Shown: positions 1 through 8,555 of the stretch, in pieces
Numbering within the stretch: the stretch's first letter is position 1
How the letters are laid out: every line of letters begins with the position of its first letter
NCBI GenBank assembly: GCA_963422385.1
Contig: OY729432.1
Span: 558,001-622,000 of the forward strand
Length of the DNA: 64,000 nucleotides
Source: JAJDTQ01 sp963422385
GTDB taxonomy: Bacteria; Desulfobacterota; Binatia; UBA9968; JAJDTQ01
Direction: 5' to 3'
The notes under the pieces: model-generated
The model's database searches: none
The model's input: the letters and a program-made list of their open reading frames with translations, nothing else
What the model was told of the DNA's origin: nothing
Made by a program: the position numbers and the translations under genes

Positions 1-1
1 T

Positions 2-742
2 TTCAGGGAGATGGTCGGGAATGCCGGAGAGGCCCGCAATGCGGTGGACGCGGAGGCAGCCGGGCGAGCGGGTGACCCCGACTGGCTCGCGAGCTGGCAG
101 CGGGCAGCGGAGCACGTCGGGCGGCGTTTCTTCACAAGTCTCTCCGAGGACCAGACCCTGAGCGAGCCCAAGGTGGCTTGGCTGGTCTCGCGCCACATCG
201 GAGCGGGAGAAGGATTGTATCTGGCGTCGAGCATGCCGGTCCGTGACATGGACACCTTCGGTTGTCCGAGGCCGGAACCGGTGGTGGTGGAGGCGAACCG
301 AGGCGCCAGCGGGGTGGACGGCACCATCGCCACGGCTACCGGATTCGCACGGGGCCTGGACAAGTGCGTCACCCTCATGATCGGCGACGTGGCGTTCCTG
401 CACGACCTCAACTCTCTGAGGCTGTTGCGGACGCTCGATACCCCGTTCGTCATCGTCCTGTTGAACAACGACGGCGGAGGGATCTTCTCGTTCCTGCCCA
501 TCGCCGGCTTCTCCGATGTCTTCGAGCGCTACTTCGGCGCCCCCCACGGCATGACGTTCGAGCATGCCGCGGCGTTGTTCGATGTCGATTACGCCCGGCT
601 GTCCTCGGCTGACGCGTTCGTGGACGCCTATGACCAGGCCCGGCGCCGGCCCGGTGCTACCGTCATCGAGGTACGAACGGGCCGCCAGGACAACTACAAT
701 CTTCACCTGGGTCTGCGAAAGGCTGCGATGGAAGGGCTCTAG
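2..742 (+). CDS. menD: MenD, C-terminal part (cut by window edge)
   Basis: This is the C-terminal ThDP-binding part of 2-succinyl-5-enolpyruvyl-6-hydroxy-3-cyclohexene-1-carboxylate synthase, the thiamine-diphosphate enzyme that adds the succinyl unit to isochorismate in menaquinone synthesis. The family signatures are clear: SSMPVRD, then ANRGASGVDGTIATATG, then the GDVAFLHDLNSL Mg/ThDP motif and LLNNDGGGIFSFLP. The reading frame is open to the left edge, so roughly the first half or more of the usual 550-600 residues lies outside the window and the true start cannot be seen. The C terminus is complete. No other men gene is visible here. Identification is secure from the motifs. Confidence 0.93.
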   Translation, partial: FREMVGNAGEARNAVDAEAAGRAGDPDWLASWQRAAEHVGRRFFTSLSEDQTLSEPKVAWLVSRHIGAGEGLYLASSMPVRDMDTFGCPRPEPVVVEANRGASGVDGTIATATGFARGLDKCVTLMIGDVAFLHDLNSLRLLRTLDTPFVIVLLNNDGGGIFSFLPIAGFSDVFERYFGAPHGMTFEHAAALFDVDYARLSSADAFVDAYDQARRRPGATVIEVRTGRQDNYNLHLGLRKAAMEGL

Positions 743-817
743 TGTCGCAGGAAACTGAGGCGATGATAAAGGAGGGTGCAATAGACAAGGGGGTATAAGT
801 ATCACTGGAGGGAGTTC

Positions 818-1141
818 ATGTCGGCAACGTTTCGTTGGTACCAACCGGAGCAGATGATGCTGATGCCGCGGGATATGTGGGAATGGTCGCCGGGGCAGGA
901 TCGGAACCCCAAGGGGGAGAAGCCGTACAAGCGGGGTTATGGGGAGCCGGAAGAGAAGGCTCGGAGCAACTTCACGGACCCCGAGAGTCAGATCATGAAG
1001 ACAGGCACGGAGGGGTTCCAGCAGGGTTACAACGCGCAGGTGGACGGGGAGCCGCAGTTGGGGGTGGCGACGAAGCTGACCGCCAACGGCAGCGACCAAC
1101 GGGAGTTGCCAGCGCTTCTGGACGAGGTGGAAGCGACGTGA
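818..1141 (+). pseudogene. IS1182-type transposase relic, internally deleted
   Basis: A 107-codon frame looks like two separated pieces of an IS1182-family DDE transposase joined together. Residues 1-25 (TFRWYQPEQMMLMPRDMWEW) match the family N terminus. From about residue 48 it continues with the catalytic-domain stretch NFTDPESQIMKTG, GFQQGYNAQ and NGSDQRELPALLDEVEAT. A complete transposase is about 450-500 residues, so most of the protein, including the last acidic catalytic residues, is absent. A start codon and a plausible ribosome site (ggaggg at 808-813) survive, but no function is expected. I see no terminal inverted repeats around it. Confidence 0.75.
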
Positions 1142-1330
1142 GCGTAATCACCATCCCGAGTTTTCACTCCCCGCACCTCAGACTCTTTCGCTGTCACCCT
1201 CCCACCCTCCACGCTGCCAATCCCTTCGCCAATGCTGCCTTCCGTTCCCAATTGCTGCCTCAAATACTCCTGCGGCCCGGACCCCTAGGTGCCTGACACT
1301 ATCGGGGCCGTACCGGTCGTACCAGCCGAT

Positions 1331-2824
1331 TCACGCCGACAGCGTAGCGGGAGGACCGTCTGCCGGCGGCGGAGCGTCCGTCGTCCCGCCAGGATTGGCG
1401 AACCGATCGTTGAGGGACTGGACGTAGCCGTTGGCTTCGGTGATCACCTCGGAGAGTTGCTGGCGGGTGCTCTGGCTCCAGCCGGACGGGCGGGCGGCGA
1501 ACACGGCCCGAAACGGGCGCGTGTTCTTGCGAAAACCGGCCGTGAGAGCGGCCAGAAACTCGCTGTCGCGGGCACCCCCCAGTTCCCGTCCGAGCCTTTT
1601 CAGCACCCGGTTGGCCACAAACCGGCGGAATGTGTGGTGGGTATAGCCCCCGGCCAGGGAGACCACGGCCAACGCGACACAGGCCCATGCCGGTTCGCTC
1701 CTCAACGCGGACCAGAAGGGGTGCGAGAGCCGCAGCCCGTTCCATTCCCCGGTCCGGAGGGTCCACACCAGGACGGCGAGGAAGAGCACGCCGAAGGCGA
1801 TGCCGTCCAGCCACCGAACCCGGCGGCGCCATTCCGAGATCATCTCCACCAGGCGCGGCACCAGCCGTAGCTCGATATCACGGGCGTTGTTCTCCAGGAC
1901 TCCCATGACTCGGTACGCCCGGTCCACTTCCACCTGCCGCATCCGTCCGTGGATCTCCGCCAGATCGACGTCGCGCTTCTGCTCGAAGCGTGTGCGCAAG
2001 CCCTCGTCTTCGATGGTGATGGCCGCCCCGTGGCTGTAGATGCAGTAAAAACGCCCTGCCGTCAGCCCCTTCTGCGCCAGCGCCCGCTGCCACGAGCCCA
2101 CTATGTCCTCCGGGTTGTTCTCCCGGGCCGTGTGGTCCATCTGGTTCAACACGTAGAGGAACTTGCTGGAGTCGGTCCGATGAATGGTTTCCGCCACTAG
2201 GTGCTGCAGCGTGTCCTGCATGGTCCCGGGCTCGGGATGCCTGGCGTCGAAGAACACCAGCACCAGATCCGACAGATCGATGATGCGGTCCGTCACCCGC
2301 AACGTCGCGGTCCGCTGCTGGTCCGCGTCAAAGCCGGGGGAGTCGATGAAGATCTTGCCTCGAAGGGCCTCGCTGGCGCAGGTCTTGAGCTGGAGGTAGG
2401 CATCGATGCGGCTGCCCTCGCCGGCGACGATCTCCTCGATGGCCCGGCTCATCTTGTAGAACGGAAAGCGCGGGTCGGCATCCAAGGCCACCCCCGGAAG
2501 CACGCGGACGTCCTCCTCCTTCCCGAAACACAACACCGTGAACCGGTCATCCACGGCCTGGTTCCCGGTGGGCTGCACCGGCTGCCCCAGGAAATCATTG
2601 ATGAACGTCGACTTGCCCGACGAATAAGTCCCCAGAATGGCGACCAGAGGCCACCACGGGATGCGCGTGGCGTGGGACTCGCCGGCGTCCAGGAACCCCA
2701 ACCGGCGCGAGATGGCGTCCAGTTTTCGAAAACTCCGAACCGCGCTCAAAAGAACCGGGTTCTCCGTCCGGAGGTGGTTCTCCAGGCTCTCCAGCCTCGC
2801 TTCCAGTTCAGCGGGTACCGCCAT
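1331..2824 (-). CDS. Dynamin/EHD-like membrane GTPase
   Basis: A P-loop GTPase of the bacterial dynamin/EHD-like type. From the ATG used here the G1 motif GTYSSGKST is near residue 63, followed by TGNQAVDDRFTV, the G3 motif DSPGF, and the G4 motif NQMD. The C-terminal half has two hydrophobic segments (GIAFGVLFLAVLVWTL and ACVALAVVSLAGGY), which suggests an inner-membrane protein with a cytosolic GTPase head. It lies 20 bp after hcrB on the same strand, so it is probably co-transcribed with the reductase genes. A GTG 24 bp upstream (2848) overlapping the hcrB stop codon is an alternative start; I preferred the ATG because a purine-rich GGAAAGGGA precedes it. The substrate membrane and role are unknown. 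Confidence 0.8.
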   Translation of the reverse strand: MAVPAELEARLESLENHLRTENPVLLSAVRSFRKLDAISRRLGFLDAGESHATRIPWWPLVAILGTYSSGKSTFINDFLGQPVQPTGNQAVDDRFTVLCFGKEEDVRVLPGVALDADPRFPFYKMSRAIEEIVAGEGSRIDAYLQLKTCASEALRGKIFIDSPGFDADQQRTATLRVTDRIIDLSDLVLVFFDARHPEPGTMQDTLQHLVAETIHRTDSSKFLYVLNQMDHTARENNPEDIVGSWQRALAQKGLTAGRFYCIYSHGAAITIEDEGLRTRFEQKRDVDLAEIHGRMRQVEVDRAYRVMGVLENNARDIELRLVPRLVEMISEWRRRVRWLDGIAFGVLFLAVLVWTLRTGEWNGLRLSHPFWSALRSEPAWACVALAVVSLAGGYTHHTFRRFVANRVLKRLGRELGGARDSEFLAALTAGFRKNTRPFRAVFAARPSGWSQSTRQQLSEVITEANGYVQSLNDRFANPGGTTDAPPPADGPPATLSA

Positions 2825-2844
2825 GGTTTCCCTTTCCGGCCCGC

Positions 2845-3870
2845 TCACGCGGTGGATACGTCCGGGGCGCCGCCGGTTTGACCGGCGGTTGCCAATTGTT
2901 GCAACGCTCGCTTGACATAGACGCGGGTCATGCGTTTTCGATACCAGTAATCCATGTCCGCGTTATCCAGCGGGTGGGACACGCGCATGGCCAGTTCCGC
3001 GGCTTCCTCAATGGAGGCCATATCCACGGGCCCGCCGCACAGGACCCGGGGCGCGCCCTCCACTATCTTCGGCGCCGACGCCACCGCGGTGAGAACGACC
3101 TTGGCGCCCTCGCAAATCCCCGACGCGGCGGTCCGCACGGCCGCAGCCACCCCCAGCACGGGGAAGTCGAAAGAGCCCCTGCGACGCAGCTTGAGGTAGA
3201 CGTTCCGCCACCCGAAGGAAGCCTCCGGGATCCACACGCCCTGCAACAGCTCGTCGGGCCGCTTGGCAAGATAGTACATGCCATCGTCGCGGTACAGGGA
3301 GTCCACCGGAACCTGTCGGCTGCCCTGGGCACTGACGAGAACGGCTTCGGCGTCCAGACTGCTGAGCACCGGAGCGGTGTCCGAGGAGCAGATGGCCAGG
3401 CAGACGCGGCTCCCGGGCGCCACCAGACAGATGTCCCCGTCCTTCTTCAGGCAGAAGCCTACGGCCTGGCGCCAGAAGAACGACTGGTCGTAGTAGTTGC
3501 AGCGGGTGTCCACGAACAGGTTGCCGCCGATGGTACCGGCGTTCCGAAGCTGAAGCGTCGAGACCAGGCCTGCCGCGGCGGCAAGCGCCGGGAAGGCGCG
3601 GCGCACCGTCTCATGGCCGGCCACGGCGCTCAGGGTTTCGCCCGCGCCGATCCACAGCCCGCGGCCCTCCTCCCTGCGAATGCCCCGGTGCTCTTCGATA
3701 CGGCCGAGCGAAACCAGGTAGCGCGGCGTGAACTGCCCCCGCTTCATCTTGGGATAGACGTCGGTGCCGCCGGCCACCGCCATGGCCTCCGGGGCCAGAT
3801 CCCCCAACACCCTCGACGCCTCCGCCAGGGTCCGGGGCCTGATATAGGTGAAGTCCGGCAGTCGCAGCAT
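2845..3870 (-). CDS. hcrB: 4-hydroxybenzoyl-CoA reductase-type FAD/[4Fe-4S] subunit
   Basis: FAD-binding medium subunit of a xanthine-oxidase-family molybdenum enzyme. The FAD motif AVAGGTDVYPKMKRG is near residues 36-50, and TIGGN with the following region completes the flavin site. Unlike ordinary medium subunits, it carries an insert with four cysteines spaced C-X15-C-X7-C-X8-C, starting at CNYYDQSFFWR and ending VAPGSRVC. As I recall, this spacing is that of the extra [4Fe-4S] cluster of Thauera 4-hydroxybenzoyl-CoA reductase, where it helps run the reaction reductively with ferredoxin. It starts 9 bp after hcrA stops. Family assignment is firm; the exact aromatic CoA-ester substrate is inferred. 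Confidence 0.85.
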   Translation of the reverse strand: MLRLPDFTYIRPRTLAEASRVLGDLAPEAMAVAGGTDVYPKMKRGQFTPRYLVSLGRIEEHRGIRREEGRGLWIGAGETLSAVAGHETVRRAFPALAAAAGLVSTLQLRNAGTIGGNLFVDTRCNYYDQSFFWRQAVGFCLKKDGDICLVAPGSRVCLAICSSDTAPVLSSLDAEAVLVSAQGSRQVPVDSLYRDDGMYYLAKRPDELLQGVWIPEASFGWRNVYLKLRRRGSFDFPVLGVAAAVRTAASGICEGAKVVLTAVASAPKIVEGAPRVLCGGPVDMASIEEAAELAMRVSHPLDNADMDYWYRKRMTRVYVKRALQQLATAGQTGGAPDVSTA

Positions 3871-3879
3871 CGATACGCT

Positions 3880-6249
3880 CTAGCTCTTTTGCGGCACCTC
3901 GACTCCCTGGCCCGGGGTCCAACGAATGGGCGTGGGGAACGCGAAGTCCGGCACCGTGGGCGCCTTGAGCCGTCGGTCCAGCGCCCGCAGGATCTTGTCC
4001 GGCGTCACGGGTATCTCGTGAATGCGCACGCCCACGGCATCGTGGACGGCGTTGGACACGGCGGGAATCACCGGCAGCAACGGTCCCTGGCCGGCCTCCT
4101 TGGCGCCGAACGGACCTTCGGGGTCATCGGTCTCCACCAGGATGGTCTCGATGGGCGGCGTCTCCAGGGTGGTGGGGCTCTTGTAATCGAGAATCGACGG
4201 TATCTTGTGCACACCCGACTTCCGGAATATCTGCTCCTCCATCAACACCTCCCCCAAGGCCATGTACACGCTTCCCTCCACCTGTCCCTGGACCCACAGC
4301 GGGTTGAAGGCCCGGCCGCAGTCGTGGGCGATCCATACCTTGTCGATGTGGATCTCGCCGGTGTCACTGTCACAGTGGAGCTCCACCACGGCGGCGGAGT
4401 AGCTGTAGGACGGGGTGGGCCCGACGCCGGCGCCCTTGTAGTCCCCCGGATGCCGGGGCGGCCGATAGCTGCCCGTGGCCCCCAGCGTGCCGAACCGGCT
4501 CTCCGCCCGCTCGATGCACTCGGCAAAGCCGAGACCCCGTTCCGGGAGGCTGCGGCTGCGGACCCGGCCTTCTTCCATCTCCAGGTCGTCGGCGGGCGCC
4601 TCCAGGACTTCCGCGGCCACCTCGAACAGACGTTCCTTGAGCTTGCCGCACGCCTGGATGGCGGCGTTCCCGGTCATCACCGTGACCCGGCTCGAATAGC
4701 TTCCGAGATCCACCGGCGTCAGGTCGGTATCCGCAGTGAACACCCGGACGTCCTCCGGCTGAAGCCCCAGCTCTTCGGCCACCGCGAAGGCGAGGATCGA
4801 ATCGGAGCCCTGGCCGATGTCCGTGGAGCCGCAGAACACGGTGACGCCGCCGCCCCGGTCCGCGCGGATCTGGACCCCCGAATGGGGCATGTCGTTCCAA
4901 TAGATGGGAAGGCCCGCGCCGCTGATGTAGGAGCTGGCGGCAAAGCCGACGCCATGCCCCGACGGCAGCGAACGATGCTTCTCCTTCCAGCCGGATCGGT
5001 CGGCGACCTTCTCGATGCATTCCCGCAGCCCGATGGTGCTGACCCGAAGACCGTTCACCGTCACGGTGTTGGGCTCGACGATCTGTTTGAGTCGAAGCTC
5101 CACCGGGTCCAACCCCAGCTTTTCCGCGATCTCGTCGAGCTGCACCTCCATGGCGAACCGCGGTTGAGGAGTGCCGTGGCCGCGCTTGGGGCCGCAGGGC
5201 GGCTTGTTGGTGAACACCCGCACGCCTTCGAACTTGTAGGACGGCAACTCGTAGGTCACCGTCTGCAACGCCCCGGTATAGTAAACGGTGGCCAGGCCGT
5301 AGCTGCTGTAGCCGCCGCCGTCGAGAAAGGACCGGAACCACATGGCCTTCAGCGTGCCGTCGCGTTTGACCCCCGTGCGCATCCACATCTTGACCGGGTG
5401 GCGCCCCCGGTGCACGTAGAACGACTCTTCCCGGTTGAGCGTGATCTTCACCGGCCGGCCGGTGATCATGGCCAGCCTGGCCACCGCGATCTCGTGGGAG
5501 AACGGGTCGCTCTTGCCGCCGAAGCCGCCCCCCACCGGAGTGGCGATGACCCGTATGTGTCCCATGGGCAGGTCCAGGACCCTGGACAAGGCCCGGTGCA
5601 CGTAGTGCGGGGTCTGGGTCGACGACCAGAGCGTGAGCTTGCCGTCGGGGGTGTAGCTCGCCAGAGCGCAGTACTGTTCCATGGGCAGGTGCGTATTGCC
5701 CTGGAAGAAGTAGGCGCCCTCGAAGACCTCGTCCGCGTCCTTGAAGCCGGCGTCGACGTCACCGAACTCGAAGGAGACGGCCTTCTGGATGTTGGCGCGC
5801 CGGTTCCAGGTATGGATGCGGTGGTCCCCGGCTTCCAGGGCGCCCTCGATGGAAAGGATGGGGTCGAGCACCTCGTAGTCGACATCGATGAGGCGTAGCG
5901 CCGCCTCCGCCGTGTCCTCGCTGACGGCCGCCACCGCCGCCACCGGATCCCCGACGTAGCGGACCTTGTCCACCGCCAACGCCTCCTCGTCCTGGGTGGA
6001 CGGCATGATCCCGAACTTCTTCGGCACGTCCTCGCCGGTGATGACGGCGTGGACCCCCGGCAGCTCCAGCGCCCGCCGGACGGATACGGCGTGAACCAGG
6101 GCGTGGGGATGCGGGCTGCGCAGCAGGCGCGCGAACAGCATCCGCGGCATGACGATGTCGTCGGCGTAACGCGTGTCGCCCGCGCACTTGGCCGGACCGT
6201 CGATGCGCGGCAACGGCTTGCCGATCACCGAGAAACCGTTCCTCTTCAT
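3880..6249 (-). CDS. hcrA: 4-hydroxybenzoyl-CoA reductase-type molybdopterin subunit
   Basis: Large molybdopterin-cytosine-dinucleotide subunit of a xanthine-oxidase-family enzyme, 789 residues from the ATG at 6249. The N terminus GKPLPRIDGPAKCAGDTRYADD, the pterin-binding GGGFGGKSDPFSHE, and the QPRFAME and DIGQGSDS segments follow family order. With HcrC and HcrB it should form a heterohexamer that removes the phenolic hydroxyl from an aromatic CoA thioester. One feature stands out: near the C terminus the segment is GAKEAGQGP, whereas the family normally has Glu as the catalytic base where this protein has Gln (codon CAG). An upstream in-frame ATG at 6306 would extend into a repeat element and is disfavoured. 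Confidence 0.85.
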   Translation of the reverse strand: MKRNGFSVIGKPLPRIDGPAKCAGDTRYADDIVMPRMLFARLLRSPHPHALVHAVSVRRALELPGVHAVITGEDVPKKFGIMPSTQDEEALAVDKVRYVGDPVAAVAAVSEDTAEAALRLIDVDYEVLDPILSIEGALEAGDHRIHTWNRRANIQKAVSFEFGDVDAGFKDADEVFEGAYFFQGNTHLPMEQYCALASYTPDGKLTLWSSTQTPHYVHRALSRVLDLPMGHIRVIATPVGGGFGGKSDPFSHEIAVARLAMITGRPVKITLNREESFYVHRGRHPVKMWMRTGVKRDGTLKAMWFRSFLDGGGYSSYGLATVYYTGALQTVTYELPSYKFEGVRVFTNKPPCGPKRGHGTPQPRFAMEVQLDEIAEKLGLDPVELRLKQIVEPNTVTVNGLRVSTIGLRECIEKVADRSGWKEKHRSLPSGHGVGFAASSYISGAGLPIYWNDMPHSGVQIRADRGGGVTVFCGSTDIGQGSDSILAFAVAEELGLQPEDVRVFTADTDLTPVDLGSYSSRVTVMTGNAAIQACGKLKERLFEVAAEVLEAPADDLEMEEGRVRSRSLPERGLGFAECIERAESRFGTLGATGSYRPPRHPGDYKGAGVGPTPSYSYSAAVVELHCDSDTGEIHIDKVWIAHDCGRAFNPLWVQGQVEGSVYMALGEVLMEEQIFRKSGVHKIPSILDYKSPTTLETPPIETILVETDDPEGPFGAKEAGQGPLLPVIPAVSNAVHDAVGVRIHEIPVTPDKILRALDRRLKAPTVPDFAFPTPIRWTPGQGVEVPQKS

Positions 6250-6305
6250 ACCCGTACGTCCCTTGCGCTGGTGTCGTCTCCCGAATACGGATTCATGACA
6301 CGACA

Positions 6306-6470
6306 CCGGTGTGGTGTCATGAATGAACCGTGGATAATCTGCGGGTCCTTTCCGCCGTCAGCTACGTTGCTCCGCTTCGCGTGGCATTGGCCACTGCTCG
6401 TTGTCGCGCCTTGCCGACGACGAAATGTCCTGCGCACCTTATCCACGCTTTATACAGGACACCACACTGG
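6306..6470 (-). mobile_element. 165-bp MITE-like element, copy 1
   Basis: Together with 43877-44041 this forms a gap-free pair of 165-bp elements; the core is roughly 75-80% identical when copy 1 is read on the minus strand. The ends are imperfect terminal inverted repeats of about 32 bp (27 of 32 matching; the outermost bases read CCRGTGTGGTGTC). No protein is encoded. It sits between hcrC and hcrA. Immediately outside, 6290-6306 is a further inverted copy of the end, so 6291-6324 reads as a near-perfect 34-bp palindrome. This is a non-autonomous element; no cognate transposase is visible. Confidence 0.75.
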
Positions 6471-6527
6471 CAGCCCCGCCCCTCCCTGTCCGTTCGATAA
6501 TTCCGTCACGGCGCGTTCCCTTCCTTG

Positions 6528-7064
6528 TTACTTCCGATAACCGTCTCCGGCGGCGCTTTCGTGAGACAAGGCGGCAGCCGCCTGCTCTACTGCCTCGATG
6601 ATCTTCGTATACCCGGTGCATCGGCACAGGTTCCCCGACAACGCCGCTTCGATGTCCGGCCGACCCGGGTCGGGCTGCTTGTCCAGGAGCGACTTGGCCG
6701 CCAGCAGGATGCCGGGAATGCAGTAGCCGCACTGGGCCGCCCCAAGGTCCGAGAACGCCCGCTGCAAGGGATGAGGCCGGCCCTGCAGCGCGAGCCCCTC
6801 GACGGTGGTGATCTCCGGGCCCTCGGCCTCGACCGCCAGCATCAGGCACGAATAGATGGGACGGCCGTCCACCAGTATCGTACAGGTACCGCACTCTCCC
6901 AGCTCGCAGCCGTGCTTGGTGCCGGTGAGGCCCATCTCTTCCCGGAGCACCTCCAGCAGGCTTCGGGTAACGTGACCCGCCACCTCGTGCAGCTCGCCGT
7001 TGACCCGCAGGCGCAACAAGCGCTTTCCGGTGAGCGTCTCGCTGTTGGACTTCTCGCTGCTCAA
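6528..7064 (-). CDS. hcrC: 4-hydroxybenzoyl-CoA reductase-type [2Fe-2S] subunit
   Basis: Small iron-sulfur subunit of the molybdenum hydroxylase, 178 residues. The N-terminal plant-ferredoxin-type cluster uses Cys53, 58, 61 and 73 (GCELGECGTC then YSC). The C-terminal helical domain carries the second cluster with Cys112, 115, 147 and 149 (QCGYC and LCRC). These pass electrons between the FAD subunit and the molybdenum site. Its ATG overlaps the stop of the upstream CoA-ligase gene by 4 bp, so ligase and reductase are translationally linked. The 278 bp to hcrA contain a MITE, which is unusual because subunit genes of this family normally abut. Confidence 0.92.
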   Translation of the reverse strand: MSSEKSNSETLTGKRLLRLRVNGELHEVAGHVTRSLLEVLREEMGLTGTKHGCELGECGTCTILVDGRPIYSCLMLAVEAEGPEITTVEGLALQGRPHPLQRAFSDLGAAQCGYCIPGILLAAKSLLDKQPDPGRPDIEAALSGNLCRCTGYTKIIEAVEQAAAALSHESAAGDGYRK

Positions 7065-8305
7065 CTCCGAAAGAACCTCCTGGCCTTGAGATCGAAACGG
7101 GGCAAGGTCCCCGGCGCCACCACCTCCACCGCCGGGCGGATGTGCAGGTTGTCCCTGATGGACTCGGTCACGCCCTCCTTGAGCCCCACTGCCGTCCCTG
7201 CAGTGCCCGGCTCCACCGTGACCTTGAGCTCCGCCAATCCCTCGGTCTCCACCACGTCGACGCGAAACTCCTCCACTTCGGGAAACTGCCGGACGATGCG
7301 CTCCACCGCGCTCGGGAAGACGTTGACTCCCCGCACCACCACCATATCATCCACGCGCCCGAGAACCCCTCCGTTCAACACGAGAGAGTTGCGCCCGCAC
7401 GGGCAGAGACCGCGGCGGGGCTCCACCAGGTCGCCGGTTCGGTACCGGATGACGGGACTCCCCACCCGGCCCAGATTCGTCAGCACCAGCTCGCCCCGAC
7501 ACCCGTCCGGCAGCGGCGCGCCGCTCTCCGGGTCCACCACCTCGGCAATGAACTCATCCTCGTTGACGTGGACCCCTTCCCGGAGGGCGTCGCAGGCAAA
7601 GCCGAAGGCCCCCACCTCGGTGGCGCCGGTGTGGTCGAAACAGCGGGCGCCCCACGCCTCTTCGATGCGCTGCTTGGTCGAAGCGATGCTGGCACCGGGC
7701 TCGCCCGCGTGGACCGTGATCCGGACGGCAGAGTCCCGGGCCGGATCCATGCCCGCCCGGCGCGCCTCTGCGGCCATGTGCAGGGCATAGGTCGGGGTGC
7801 AGACCAGCGCGGTGGCGCCGTACTCCATGAGGCTCTTGAGCCGCTGCTGCGTCGTCTGTCCGCCGCCGGAAACGGCCAGCGCGCCGACCTTGCGGGCACC
7901 CTCCCAGCCGCTCCAGAACCCCACGAACGGCCCGAAGGAGAACGGGAAGAAGATGCGGTCTCCGGGCACCACTCCGGCCGCCTCCAGGACGGCTTTCCAG
8001 CACTGGCCCCACCAGTCCCACGACGCCTCGGTATCCAGCCAGTGCATGGACCGTCCCGTCGTGCCCGAGGTCTGGTGCACGCGCACGTACCGCTCCAGCG
8101 GATAGGTCAGGTCACTGCCGAACGGCGGATGCCGGAGCTGATCGTCCAGCAGTTCATGCTTGGTGGTAAACGGCAGGCGGGAAAACTGTTCCCGCGTCTC
8201 GATCGGCGGCAGAGCGCTTGCCGCCAGCTTGCTGCGATAGAAGTCGTTGGTCCGGAGCACCTCGCCAAGCATTCCGTTGAGCCTGTTCATCTGTGCGCGC
8301 TCCAT
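7061..8305 (-). CDS. Phenylacetate-CoA-ligase-type acyl-CoA synthetase
   Basis: AMP-forming acyl-CoA ligase of the PaaK type, 414 residues. The adenylate loop is HQTSGTTGR near residue 100. The acyl-AMP region includes RYRTGDL and a CPCGR segment, and the C-terminal lobe starts at GRVDDMVVVRGVNVFPSAVE. It should activate an aromatic or aryl-acetic acid to its CoA thioester. Overlap with hcrC makes a hydroxybenzoate-like substrate for the reductase attractive, but that is inference. The ATG at 8305 is used; the next ATG at 8290 is also possible. The frame extends upstream through a palindromic repeat, which is not protein-coding. Confidence 0.85.
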   Translation of the reverse strand: MERAQMNRLNGMLGEVLRTNDFYRSKLAASALPPIETREQFSRLPFTTKHELLDDQLRHPPFGSDLTYPLERYVRVHQTSGTTGRSMHWLDTEASWDWWGQCWKAVLEAAGVVPGDRIFFPFSFGPFVGFWSGWEGARKVGALAVSGGGQTTQQRLKSLMEYGATALVCTPTYALHMAAEARRAGMDPARDSAVRITVHAGEPGASIASTKQRIEEAWGARCFDHTGATEVGAFGFACDALREGVHVNEDEFIAEVVDPESGAPLPDGCRGELVLTNLGRVGSPVIRYRTGDLVEPRRGLCPCGRNSLVLNGGVLGRVDDMVVVRGVNVFPSAVERIVRQFPEVEEFRVDVVETEGLAELKVTVEPGTAGTAVGLKEGVTESIRDNLHIRPAVEVVAPGTLPRFDLKARRFFRS

Positions 8306-8385
8306 GGTCCTTTGATCATTATTGACCGTAACCGGACACGGCTCAACCCTTGGCGCCTCCTGATTTCCACAACCGTTCGTCCCGG

Positions 8386-8433
8386 GCCCTTCGACAAGCT
8401 CGGGACAGGCGTAGCGAAGCGAAGTCGAAGGGC
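8386..8433. repeat. PELVEG-type palindromic intergenic repeat
   Basis: Perfect 10-bp inverted repeat GCCCTTCGAC/GTCGAAGGGC around a 28-bp loop that contains AAGCTCGGGACAGGCGTAG. On the minus strand it reads as the familiar spurious peptide SLRYACPELVEG, a REP-like sequence widespread in high-GC genomes. It lies in the leader of the CoA-ligase gene. Confidence 0.8.
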
Positions 8434-8555
8434 GCCGTTCCTGGTTCCGGCCATGCCGGGCCAAGGTCCTGGGAACTCGGGCGTCCCGCCTGCATGCGGG
8501 CCAGAGGAGCACGCTCCCGGGGAGCAAGTTCAAACCGACGCACCATCCATCCTCC

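Noticed and set aside
2878..5898. A very long open frame on the plus strand opposite hcrB and hcrA
   Set aside because: It is the antisense shadow of two confidently identified genes; composition is biased by high GC and no domain is recognisable.
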